From NCBI GenBank assembly GCA_964400735.1, contig CAYNVQ010000001.1:372001-436000 (forward strand): DNA of 64,000 bases, in the 5' to 3' direction. Positions within the stretch are counted from its first letter, which is position 1. Each line of letters begins with the position of its first letter. The translations under genes were made by a program, and so were the position numbers. Origin of the DNA: CAYNVQ01 sp964400735 (GTDB taxonomy: Bacteria; Acidobacteriota; Aminicenantia; Aminicenantales; Aminicenantaceae). Positions 47,872 through 57,079 of this stretch are shown here, one piece after another. The notes under the pieces were generated by a model. That model saw only the letters and a program-made list of their open reading frames with translations. It did not search any database and was not told where the DNA came from.

Positions 47872-49161
47872 ATGAGAATCGTCATCACGTCGGACACCCA
47901 TTTCGGGGATGGGACCAGCCAGCTGGCAGCTCTCGATTCAGGCGGCAATCCGACTCTCGGGCCAAAATATCCTGAATTCAGAGAGGCCTGCGGCATGAAC
48001 AATGACTACCTTGTCATTCTAGGGGATGTGATCGATGTGGCCATAAAGGACTACAAAGATGCATACAATGTGGCCAAGGTTTTTTTCAAACGAGTAGCCA
48101 AAGACGAAATCACGAAAAGAATCCTCTACATTCCAGGGAACCATGATTATGATCTCTGGCACACCGTCGAGTACCAGACCAACATCATCAAGAGGATAAC
48201 GGATAAGCCGAAAAAGGATATATCCCTTTTTAAAATGTCCGTTCCCGCCGTGCTGGATGATAGAGAAGGTCGTGTGGGTCCGGAGATATTCCTGGCCAAT
48301 GTCACCCGAAGGCCGGATATACAAAAACCTTACGGAGGCTTATTCCTGGATTATATGGTCGATAATGAGCTCGAATTCTATGTGGCCTTTCCCAATCTCT
48401 ACCTGATTACAGCCCGAGAGGGATGCATCCTGATGACCCATGGCCAATATTTCCAGCAGTTCTGGTCGCTTCTCAGTGACTACGCTCCCCCGATATTTAG
48501 TGAGAAACTCGAAATAGGAGAACCGCCTCTCACGATAAAAAATCTGACACACCTGAATTTTCCTCTGTCCCAGCTTTCGAGTTCCGGAGTCGGTCAGGCC
48601 GGTCCTTTATCCGATGTTATCAGGGATATTCAATATGAATTCAAAGGCCATAGGTCAAAAACAATAGTGGGAAACATCGATAATCTGGAAAGGATTCTGC
48701 GAAAAGAAACGTTCAAGTGGTACAATCCCTATCACTGGGGTATCAAACTAGGCCTATATTTGGCCAAAAAAGAAATAAAGAAATGGATAGAAAAAAGGCC
48801 GGAGTCGTCACCCCGAAAAGATGAGGAGTGGGAGTACAAACCAGATACCCATCGAAGAATGATCGATTACTACAAATCCTGTACGCTGGAAATCGAAAGC
48901 TTGAACAAGGAGGACAACCTGAATATTCCCGCCAACCCCAACATAATCATTTTCGGTCACTCTCATAGGCCGATCGGGATAAATGAGACGGGCCGGCTGG
49001 CCGTTCGTCCTTTCGAAGATCAAAGCTTGAATGTGCCGATGTTTAACACTGGAGGCTGGCTCGAGGATGAAGAGGGAGGACAAAAACGGTTCAACGGGAT
49101 AGAACTGTTCACATACGAGACAGACAAGGGAATCGATTCCATAAAAATAGGAGGTGAATGA
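47872..49161 (+). CDS. Calcineurin-like metallophosphoesterase
   Basis: 429 residues from ATG 47872 (adjacent ATGs at 47869 and 47851 are possible; AGGAGGG sits at 47861-47867). All metallophosphoesterase motifs are present: ITSDTHFGDG, LVILGDVIDV, YIPGNHDYD, and the C-terminal FGHSHRP. The 150-residue middle part is not typical and has no recognised domain. No signal peptide, so cytoplasmic. It is the first gene of an overlapping three-gene operon. The substrate is unknown; nucleotides and phospho-lipids are both possible for the family. Confidence 0.88.
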   Translation: MRIVITSDTHFGDGTSQLAALDSGGNPTLGPKYPEFREACGMNNDYLVILGDVIDVAIKDYKDAYNVAKVFFKRVAKDEITKRILYIPGNHDYDLWHTVEYQTNIIKRITDKPKKDISLFKMSVPAVLDDREGRVGPEIFLANVTRRPDIQKPYGGLFLDYMVDNELEFYVAFPNLYLITAREGCILMTHGQYFQQFWSLLSDYAPPIFSEKLEIGEPPLTIKNLTHLNFPLSQLSSSGVGQAGPLSDVIRDIQYEFKGHRSKTIVGNIDNLERILRKETFKWYNPYHWGIKLGLYLAKKEIKKWIEKRPESSPRKDEEWEYKPDTHRRMIDYYKSCTLEIESLNKEDNLNIPANPNIIIFGHSHRPIGINETGRLAVRPFEDQSLNVPMFNTGGWLEDEEGGQKRFNGIELFTYETDKGIDSIKIGGE

Positions 49162-49754
49162 TGGAGAATCTAATTATTCCCGTGCAAATCGATGATATCA
49201 GGCACCTTGAAGAGTTTCAGAAAACAAGGTGCAACTATTTCCGCATCGAGTTCTCGGAGGGGCCTTTTACCGGGACATTTCCTGTTTCCTCGGGCTTAGA
49301 TAAGCTGCGAGTTGCGGCCTGGGGGAATTGGGCTGTGCTCACCGGCCCCACCGTCGGAGTCGATGAACAGGATCTTTTTCTCTCCTCTGAATCAATAAGA
49401 AAGACATTTATGACAATCGAGGAGACAGAGGGACTTTTCTTGGATCTTGGATACATATGGCTCCCCAATGAGATCTTCGGCGTTAAGCCCGAGAATGAAA
49501 GAATCAGAATCGGGGATGTCTACAGACTCTCCACACGACTTTTTCAGAAATGCTATCTATTTGTGGCGGAAATGATAGCAGAAAAAGAATGGCTGGATCA
49601 CTGCCTGTCTTTATCTGAAGAAATTCATCCTTCGCCTGATGAGACGCTGGCTTTTCGGGAGTGGCGCCAGAAGCAGATTCAAAGTTCTTATGAGCGATAT
49701 CACCACGAATCATATAAAGAGAGGCGTTTGAAACCCAAAGGGAGTCTGAAATGA
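49161..49754 (+). CDS. Unknown cytoplasmic protein of the metallohydrolase operon
   Basis: 197 residues from ATG 49161 (ATG 49158 overlaps the upstream stop; GGAGG spacing favours 49161). No signal peptide, membrane segment or recognised motif. The N-terminal half looks beta-rich (LDKLRVAAWGNWAVLTGP) and the C-terminal half helical and charged, ending in a basic tail. Both ends overlap the neighbouring genes, so it is probably a stoichiometric partner of the phosphoesterase and the MBL hydrolase. Confidence 0.75.
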   Translation: MENLIIPVQIDDIRHLEEFQKTRCNYFRIEFSEGPFTGTFPVSSGLDKLRVAAWGNWAVLTGPTVGVDEQDLFLSSESIRKTFMTIEETEGLFLDLGYIWLPNEIFGVKPENERIRIGDVYRLSTRLFQKCYLFVAEMIAEKEWLDHCLSLSEEIHPSPDETLAFREWRQKQIQSSYERYHHESYKERRLKPKGSLK

Positions 49755-50617
49755 AATATCTAAGCGTAACACTCATCGATGTGGGATGGGGGGATTCCAT
49801 ACTTGTTGAAGCTTCTGATATAAATGCTGGTGGACAGAGACCGCGATTTATGCTCATCGATTCCAATGACAATGCTGAGAAGGACTACTGGCCCTCGTGG
49901 AATTTCCTGCGCAAACACTTCGGTCTGCGCGAGGACCAGTTCACCGTGACAAAGCCCTTCTTCGATGCGGTCATCCTTTCTCATGACCATTCTGACCACG
50001 GATCCGGTTTGAAGCGCATCATGCAAAAATACGGGACAAGGAACTTCTGGTATCCCAAAGTGAATAGAGAAGAAAGTGTTGTACTTACGAGTCTGCAGGC
50101 CTACGCGGATCATCCTGCGGTTCGAATCGATAATGAAGCTTTAGATAACACCAAGGATGCTGGAAACCTCGGGGATGTTGCCATGAAAGTGCTATGGCCG
50201 CCTCAAAATACGATCGATTCGAATCCGAATAATAATTCTATCGTGATTGCACTGGAGCTGGACGGAGTGACATTTCTTCTGACCGGGGATGCCGAGGGCA
50301 AAGTCTGGAATCAAATTTCCAACCAGATACCACAGAACACGCAGGTTTTTAAGGTGCCCCATCATGGTTCACGCAACGGCACCATTTATCACGGCCAAAC
50401 TCCATGGGTAGACAGAGTTTGCAATTTCCCGATTAATCCTTATCTGGGTATTAGCTGTCATCCCAACTTTCCGAATCGTTTCGATTTTCCGCATCAGGAT
50501 GTACTCGATGTTTTCCGACTGACTCCTTTTCATTACTATCGGACGGATATGGACTACCATGTCTCATTCATAAAAAGAGAGGGGCAACAAGTGACAATTC
50601 GGTATTCTCATGAGTAA
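49751..50617 (+). CDS. ComEC-like MBL-fold metallohydrolase
   Basis: 288 residues. The metallo-beta-lactamase motif ILSHDHSDHGSG (HxHxDH) is intact, with VTLIDVGWGDSILVE at the N-terminus and TGDAEGKVWNQI and VPHHGSRNG downstream. This pattern matches the hydrolase domain of ComEC/Rec2 proteins, but without membrane segments. No signal peptide. The start overlaps the preceding gene (ATGA). The substrate is unknown; the family includes nucleases. Confidence 0.87.
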   Translation: MKYLSVTLIDVGWGDSILVEASDINAGGQRPRFMLIDSNDNAEKDYWPSWNFLRKHFGLREDQFTVTKPFFDAVILSHDHSDHGSGLKRIMQKYGTRNFWYPKVNREESVVLTSLQAYADHPAVRIDNEALDNTKDAGNLGDVAMKVLWPPQNTIDSNPNNNSIVIALELDGVTFLLTGDAEGKVWNQISNQIPQNTQVFKVPHHGSRNGTIYHGQTPWVDRVCNFPINPYLGISCHPNFPNRFDFPHQDVLDVFRLTPFHYYRTDMDYHVSFIKREGQQVTIRYSHE

Positions 50618-50786
50618 CAAAAACCCGATTGAGGTAATTAAACAAATATGGGGTATTTTTAATAGGGGCAATCATTAAATGAGCTCGCTTGTTTAGTTTG
50701 ATAATTAAATTTCAACTTTCTATATTGAATATGCTTAAAAGGCTTTTTTTATCAGCTATTTCGAAATGAAATAAAAAGGGGGCAAG

Positions 50787-52583
50787 ATGTGGAAATCAAT
50801 ATCAGGAAAAAAAATGACACTTTTGGTGAAATTTGTCTCAATTATCCTTCTTTTTGCAAACTTTAATTTCGTATTTATCCCTAAGAGCCAGGCGGAACAG
50901 CGAGATGTCCTTGTCCAGGTTAAGGTCAAGACCGATTATGACGATTCTGATGAAAGCATCAAAATGATTTCAAATCTTATAAAACTACTCCCAGTCCGGG
51001 AGATCCCTTTTCCAAGCCAAAGCACTCTCAGCGAACTGATACTCAATGAATATAGAATATCGACCTACACAAGAGATGCTGTCAGCTATCTTCCTCGTTC
51101 CTATTCTCTTTTGGAACATTATATTCTTGCCTTGAATGATGTGGATAAGCCTGACGAATTGAAAGCTGGAACTCTTCTCATTCCTTACATTCCTAAAAAA
51201 GCAATCAAGAATTTCAATAGGTTCAAGCCCTTAAATTATGTTCCGAAAATATCCGTGTTCGATTCAGAGAAAATAGTCCGCAGGGAACCAGTCCCCCTAA
51301 CTCGTCAAGAACTGGAGTATAGAGGCACTCCTGAAATCCTGGATCTGGATAGAAATGCATCTCAATATTTTTTAATAGACCTCGAAGTTCCCTTGGATGA
51401 AGCTCGAAAAATATCAGAGGACGAAGAGCTTATGAGTTACGTATCTTTTTTCAATTTTCCCATGACCATAAATTTATCCGGGTCGCAAAGCTCTGAAACA
51501 GCGAATTCAATTGAAGATCACTATGTGCTGGAGCTCTCCGATCGAGATCAAATAGAGGCTCTCCTCAGAGATCAAGCTCGCCGCGATGTTTTATTGTTTA
51601 TTATCGATACTGGGTGGCCGGATTTAGAGAGCTATGGCAAGTCCTATTCTCAGATGAGAGAGATCCTTGAATATATCTGGAACATTATTGCTGATCCTGA
51701 AATATCATTTCCAGGTTTATCTGAAAACGAAGAATTTGAGAATCCTTCTCATCCGCATTGCCAGTACATTGCCAGAGTGCTTGAAGAATTTCGGGAGCTT
51801 GATCCTGAAAACAGGATTAAAGTCATTTATATTCCAACGTCAAAAGAGCAACAGGCGGTTCCATTTCTTGAGGCCGTCTTACAAACCCACTATCTCCTTA
51901 ATGTTTTAAAAAAAGAAGGAAATGCGCCACTCCCGGAGGATATAATCGATCAAGCGAAAAGCGAAGCAGAAAGTACTGTCGAGAATGACTTTCCTAGAGA
52001 TTGGGGAGGGGATTCGTCTTCTGAGCTGATAACCGATAAAGTCATCTTGGATGCTTTACTTTCAATCGGGAATTTTTATGCAAGAAAAAATGCCACAGTC
52101 TTTTTGATCAATGAATCATGGACTGTCCGAGAGGACAGTCTCCTCGTCTACTATCCCTCTGAGATTTCAGGGGCTGTAATTGCAGCCGCTGGCAATAACA
52201 ACGAAAACATCAATATCTGCCGAAGAGATTTTGCCCAAAGATGCGTCAGCCACAGAGACACAGTCGCAGTGATGAATATGGATCCACAAAAACTCGAACT
52301 AATGTGTAACTCCTCAAAGCTTGCAGAGGAGGCTGTTGGAACAGCCATGGCAATTGCATATGATGGACTCTTGAGTATCGAAGAGAATCTTTGTGGTACA
52401 AGCTTTGCGGTTCCTCGCGTTGCATGGATGATTGCCGCGGCAGAAGTGATAATAGAACGAAACCCTCCTCTGTTTGGATGGGGGCTTGATTTATGTAAAC
52501 GGTTATTAGAATCGTGTGATCCGGATAAAACGGGATATGCTAAGCTCTATTTTGATCCAATTAAATTTCTTGAGCTTAGATAA
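50787..52583 (+). CDS. Exported subtilisin-like (S8) serine protease with LysM-like region
   Basis: 598 residues with a signal peptide (to about 37). Residues 80-136 resemble a LysM-type unit (ILALNDVDKPDELKAGTLLIPYIP). The S8 catalytic set can be read as D274 in LLFIIDTGWPD, His322 or His324 in PSHPHCQYIARV, Asn470 in AAAGNNNEN (oxyanion hole) and Ser539 in LCGTSFAVP. The His motif departs from the usual HGTHVAG and there is an insertion of about 130 residues before the Asn, so activity is likely but not certain. It lies 170 bp behind the MBL gene; a lipoprotein gene follows after 23 bp. Confidence 0.75.
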   Translation: MWKSISGKKMTLLVKFVSIILLFANFNFVFIPKSQAEQRDVLVQVKVKTDYDDSDESIKMISNLIKLLPVREIPFPSQSTLSELILNEYRISTYTRDAVSYLPRSYSLLEHYILALNDVDKPDELKAGTLLIPYIPKKAIKNFNRFKPLNYVPKISVFDSEKIVRREPVPLTRQELEYRGTPEILDLDRNASQYFLIDLEVPLDEARKISEDEELMSYVSFFNFPMTINLSGSQSSETANSIEDHYVLELSDRDQIEALLRDQARRDVLLFIIDTGWPDLESYGKSYSQMREILEYIWNIIADPEISFPGLSENEEFENPSHPHCQYIARVLEEFRELDPENRIKVIYIPTSKEQQAVPFLEAVLQTHYLLNVLKKEGNAPLPEDIIDQAKSEAESTVENDFPRDWGGDSSSELITDKVILDALLSIGNFYARKNATVFLINESWTVREDSLLVYYPSEISGAVIAAAGNNNENINICRRDFAQRCVSHRDTVAVMNMDPQKLELMCNSSKLAEEAVGTAMAIAYDGLLSIEENLCGTSFAVPRVAWMIAAAEVIIERNPPLFGWGLDLCKRLLESCDPDKTGYAKLYFDPIKFLELR

Positions 52584-52606
52584 AATCTTCTTAGAGAGGG
52601 GGAAAA

Positions 52607-53440
52607 ATGAAACGACAAAAACAACTATTGAGGAGAGTTTTGGCTTTTGCCAGCACATTTCTGATTCTCTTACTTTTTATTGGATGCAAAGACGATGCCA
52701 GGGCCATATGGAAATCTGTGATAAAAAAATGTGCCAAGAATGATCTGCTGGGAAAAGACATTCTTTTTTTTGGGCCGTCCAACAACCTCGGTCCAGGAAC
52801 GATTATGCAAAAATTCACAACAGGAGGAGGAGGCATCCAGGTCAGCCACCTATTCAGTGAATTTTCTTCCGATCCAGATTCTATAATAAACGTCGGTCAG
52901 ACTTTTTCATGCGAGGGAATGAAGTCGAGCCGTACAACTATTGGTGCAGATTTGTCCTTGGAGAGTGCAGTATCTATCTCAGGCGATCTTGGAATCGAAT
53001 TAAAAAGAGCAAAAAAAATAAGTGTAAAAGTAAATTCTGCTCAATGGGTAGACATTATTACCGGTCCTTTTAGACAACAGATACTGTCTCTTTCGGATGA
53101 CAATATTGTCAAAAAAGATTTATTAGTCAACGGACATCTCGTGTTGTCAAGAGCCTTAAGAGTCCGAGGAATGCATGCAGAGTTAAGTTTTTCAAGCGAG
53201 ATCGGCGGGGAAATAAAGGCTAAATATCCGGAAATTATAATTGATTCAGGACCTGCTGATGCGGGTGTCGGCCTTAACGGAAAATGGATTGGTGATACAA
53301 AACTTGTGATTGATTCCACCTCTGATTTTTATATCGCCGGAGAATTGAGAGAGTTTCTTTCGACCGGACTTGCCGCTCCTTCCGATGTTATTGGCCCTAT
53401 CATACAAGATGTGGACAAGCTTAAATTTATACGCCGTTGA
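52607..53440 (+). CDS. Lipoprotein of unknown function
   Basis: 277 residues, with GAGAGGGGG upstream. The leader ends LFIGC, a good lipobox. The mature part is beta-rich with alternating polar and hydrophobic residues and a Gly-rich TTGGGGIQVSHLF stretch. No known family recognised. It follows the subtilase-like gene by 23 bp and is probably co-expressed, perhaps as an inhibitor, anchor or substrate; this is inference from position only. Confidence 0.65.
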   Translation: MKRQKQLLRRVLAFASTFLILLLFIGCKDDARAIWKSVIKKCAKNDLLGKDILFFGPSNNLGPGTIMQKFTTGGGGIQVSHLFSEFSSDPDSIINVGQTFSCEGMKSSRTTIGADLSLESAVSISGDLGIELKRAKKISVKVNSAQWVDIITGPFRQQILSLSDDNIVKKDLLVNGHLVLSRALRVRGMHAELSFSSEIGGEIKAKYPEIIIDSGPADAGVGLNGKWIGDTKLVIDSTSDFYIAGELREFLSTGLAAPSDVIGPIIQDVDKLKFIRR

Positions 53441-53820
53441 TTTTCTCAACTTAGCCCCAGCAGGAAAATCAAGTAAATAAAAAACAGGCTTGCCGAATGC
53501 GTTTGTATCGTACTACTTGATGCTGACTTGATGCTTATGTGATATTATTATTAGGCGAAAATTTCCCACCAATCAAATCTGAGGTATTATCCAAAGATTC
53601 ATTAATTCTTTTGACAATAGAAGGTTGGACGATCAAATGCTTTCTGCCTTGCTGCATCTGCGAGGATCACAGCAAGCGTGCATGATGCCGCCTTTCTGGT
53701 CGACATGTATCCCTTCAAAGGTGCCGTGATTCCTGCTCCACGGGCCGACTCTTGATCTTCCAGGGAATTTCCTATAAATAAGAGTTCATTAATATTCACG
53801 GATCGTTTAAGGAGTCAGAT
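53441..53820. other. Intergenic region before S9 peptidase
   Basis: 380 bp with the short minus-strand frame at 53602-53799 (listed separately). No clear promoter or terminator was recognised. Confidence 0.4.
53602..53799 (-). pseudogene. Short frame with HAD-like phrase, possible remnant
   Basis: 65 codons. The start reads NELLFIGNSLEDQESARGAGI, reminiscent of the fourth motif of HAD phosphatases (GDSxxDxxAAxxAG), with Asp replaced by Asn; the remainder (TRKAASCTLAVILADAARQ) is unlike HAD. It has no start signal. It may be a remnant or chance. Confidence 0.2.
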
Positions 53821-56036
53821 ATGCTTAGCAAACCACAACGGCTTTTCGTTCTCGGTTTATGCGTAATCCTTTTGTCTACGACTGCGGCTGCAGAGGAGAA
53901 AAAACCGGTCGTCACATCGGACGTCTTGAAGATCAAGACTATGGGACAGATCGACATCTCTCCGGATGGGAAACGCGTCGTGTTCGTGGTCACATCCATG
54001 GACAAGGACGAAAAAGAGGAATTCCGCTACAACAGCCATCTCTGGTTGATCGACCTGGAAAAATTGACACCCCCGCGTCAGCTCACCTTCGGGGAACGCA
54101 ATGACAGCTCTCCGGTCTGGGCACCGGATTCTACAAGAATCGCCTTCGTGAGAACACACGAGAGTAAACCTCAGCTATGGATCCTTTCAATGCAGGGAGG
54201 AGAAGCCTACCGGGTCACCTCTTCTGAATTCGGCGCTTATGCACCTCAATGGTCGCCCGATGGAACGAAGCTTCTTTTTTCGGCTTCAGTACCGGAATGG
54301 GGCTCGGAAAGCGCTCCGACCTGGCCCTACGAACGGCCGGGACGGGATTGGAGAGATGCTCCCAATTGGCAAAAAATTGAGCAGGATAAGAAAAAGGAAG
54401 CTGATGAAAAGGCCGCTGCCAGCGAGCAAGCTAGAAAGACTGAGGAGGAGCCTATAAAAGCAGATCCTGACGGTACAATGGAGGAGATCCGGGCCTGGTT
54501 GGCAAAAAACTCCACCTGGGAGATCCCAAGGTCATCACCCGCACTAACTTTCAAGGAGAGCTACAGCTCCAGTCGGGAATCAGTTTTTCGCATCTGTTTG
54601 TCTGCCCGGCTGAAGCGGATGCCCAGGCCACACAATTGACAAAAGGAATGCAGAGTTTTTATGGGGCAGACTGGTCGCCAGACGGCCAGAGCATCGTGTG
54701 CTCCTCCGTGAAGTATAAAAATCACCCAGACCGCACCATCGATGGCGACATCTGGATCCTGAAAGCGGATGGTTCTGAAGCCCATTTGTTATTGGATTGG
54801 GAAGGATACATGGTCTACTTTCCGATTTTTTCACCCGACGGCAAAACCCTGCTTTTTATGGCGGCTGATAAGAACGACTATGTCTATGCCATTAGACACC
54901 TGGCCACCATGGATTTGGCCACAAAGGAACCCCATCCTTTGACATTCGATTTTGACCTCAGTGTTTCGGACTACTACTGGTCGGCGGATGGGCGGTTTGT
55001 GTATTTTGTCTCACCCGACCGGGGCGACTTTCCGCTGTTTCGCATCCCTGCCGCCGGCGGGGAGGTGCAGACCGTTGTCGGAGGCGATAAGGGCGTGCGG
55101 GATCTGGATGTATCTGCCCAGAGACTGGTGTATGCTTTGACAGAGGTCAAGAATCCCTTCGAGATGTATGTCAGTGATATCGAGGGAAAAAATGCCCGGC
55201 AGATCACCTTTTTCAATTCCGAGTGGCTCAAAGAACGGGAACTGGTATTTCCAGAGGAAAAGTGGCTGGAGCGGCCCGATGGCAGGCGGATTCAGTACTG
55301 GGTGATGCCTCCGGCAAAACAGGAGCCGGGGAAGACCTATCCTCTGGCCGTGGAGATCCACGGCGGTCCCAGCGCCATGTGGGGACCGGGAGAGTATACC
55401 CTGTGGCATGAATTCCAATTGTTAACCAGCCGGGGTTATGGTGTGGTTTACTGCAATCCCCGAGGCAGCGGCGGTTATGGGTATGATTTTAAAAAAGCCA
55501 ATTACCGTAACTGGGGAATAGGGCCCGGGGAAGACATCCTCGCCGTGTGCTCCGAAACGGAGAAACTGGATTGGGTGGATCCGGACCGATTGGTCGTGAC
55601 CGGCGGAAGTTATGCTGGATACATGACGGCCTGGCTGGTGACCCAGGACCACCGCTTTAAGGCGGCGGTGGCCCAGCGCGGAGTGTATGAGATATCGGTC
55701 TTTTTTGGAGAATCCAACGCCTATCGCCTGGTGCCCACCCATTACGGAGGGTACCCTTGGGAGGAAGAGGTGCGCAAGTATCTGGACGCCAACTCTCCTT
55801 TGACGTATGTGGAGAATATCCAAACCCCTCTGCTCATCATTCATGCTGACCGGGACCATCGCGCAGGCGTGATCCAATCGGAGATGCTCTACAGGAGTCT
55901 GAAGATCCTCAAAAAACCGGTGGAATATGTGCGCTATCCTCAGGAAGGCCACGAGCTTTCCCGTTCAGGCAATCCCAAGCGCCGTATGGACCGTCTGAAC
56001 CGCATTATCGAATTCTTCGACCGTTTCGTTCGCTGA
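53821..56036 (+). pseudogene. S9-family prolyl oligopeptidase-like peptidase, broken by a frameshift
   Basis: A signal peptide and TolB-like propeller blades (ISPDGKRVVFVV, PQWSPDGTKLLFSA) are read in the first frame to about 54519 (ending KNSTW). The continuation GDPKVITRTNFQGELQL lies one frame back and runs to 56036. The second part holds the alpha/beta hydrolase: GGSYAGY (nucleophile Ser), HADRDHRAG (Asp) and EGHELSR (His). Adding one G to the GGG at 54518-54520 would restore a full-length protein of about 738 residues. Whether this is a real mutation or an assembly error in a G run cannot be told here. Confidence 0.88.
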
Positions 56037-56059
56037 TGGCTGTGTTCTCCGCGACGGCA

Positions 56060-56118
56060 TAAATGAAAGCCCCCTGAAGCGGGGCAGGGGAGGGGACCAT
56101 GCCGTATTTCATTTATTC
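56060..56118. terminator. Possible bidirectional hairpin between convergent genes
   Basis: GCCCC...GGGGC (about 56071-56087) forms a short stem, and flanking arms ATAAATGAAA / TTTCATTTAT (about 56060 and 56109) could extend the fold. There is no U-tract on the plus side, so terminator function is uncertain. Confidence 0.35.
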
Positions 56119-57023
56119 AAGCGGGTAAAGCGAAAAACGCACTGCAGGCATTCGGTATCCTTGTAACTAATTTCAAGGTTCCAGCCGGCATTTTTCGCCC
56201 TGTCCTGCCAGATAGTCTCAAAGATCTTTTTGTAGTCATCAAAAGCTATCTGTCCTTTGAGATGGCCTGCATGTTTGTAAAGAAAAAAGAAGTGACTCTG
56301 TAAATTGACCACAGCCTCTCTTTCCGTGAGTTTCTGAAGAACCACATCATTCCCCTGCAACCGGCTTTGCTCCCAGCAGAGATAGAGAATGAATGCCCTC
56401 TCCTGTGGCAGAAACGGAACCCATACCTTTGATGCTAGAAAATATCCTGCGCCGTCTTTCATCAGATTGAAAAAGAATTCTCTCCCTTTTTCCTCGGTGA
56501 GCACAGTGAAAAAATAAACCATTTTGGACCAGTACAGCTCAGCCCGCTGCAACGCCTTGGTTTCTTCGGGAAGGTCCGGGAAATCAGAAGTCGGAGGAAG
56601 CGGAGTCTTATCCAGCCGGATAAAGATGTTCTCCATATGCCTGTAATACCAAGTGTCCTTTTCCTTGAGAAAAGTGAAGCAGAAAACCGTCTTTTGTTCC
56701 CCTCCGAATCCGAGCGGAATAAGAAAATGAACATGATTTTCCACCGGAAAGACCTCCGGCTCAGCCTCCCATTCCTGCCAGGATGAAGCCCGGTCTGAGG
56801 CTTCCTTGAGCTGTTCCAGAAAGCCAAGCAGAGTCTCCTTCGAAATATGCTCATGCGGTTTTACTTGATCTTGCGTCAAGTTCCCGCTTTTTAACAAATC
56901 AACAAACTCCCGCCAGATTACAAGGTCGTCCGGACTAAAGGATCCTGCTCGACCAAAAGAAAAAAATAAAAGCATCACCCCTACAAAAACAGCCCCTTTT
57001 TTCTTATAAGATGGATTGATCAT
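56109..57023 (-). CDS. Exported protein of unknown function
   Basis: 304 residues from ATG 57023; the frame continues upstream to 57119 but that part overlaps the preceding gene's end and lacks support. The signal peptide ends about residue 24 (FGRAGSFS). The mature protein is helical with many aromatic residues (WYYRHMENIFIRLDKTPLPP, AELYWSKMVYFFTVL). No family recognised. It follows the 57080 gene by 56 bp on the same strand, so the two probably form an operon. Confidence 0.65.
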   Translation of the reverse strand: MINPSYKKKGAVFVGVMLLFFSFGRAGSFSPDDLVIWREFVDLLKSGNLTQDQVKPHEHISKETLLGFLEQLKEASDRASSWQEWEAEPEVFPVENHVHFLIPLGFGGEQKTVFCFTFLKEKDTWYYRHMENIFIRLDKTPLPPTSDFPDLPEETKALQRAELYWSKMVYFFTVLTEEKGREFFFNLMKDGAGYFLASKVWVPFLPQERAFILYLCWEQSRLQGNDVVLQKLTEREAVVNLQSHFFFLYKHAGHLKGQIAFDDYKKIFETIWQDRAKNAGWNLEISYKDTECLQCVFRFTRLNK

Positions 57024-57079
57024 TTTCTTCGGTCTCCCTTCCCATTTTAATAATTTGAGTATTATTTGTTGCCAACCAT

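Noticed and set aside
47872..53440. Anti-phage defence island
   Set aside because: MBL, phosphoesterase and S8 folds do occur in conflict systems, but the protease and lipoprotein are exported and no sensor NTPase or typical defence gene is present; kept only as an unusual operon.
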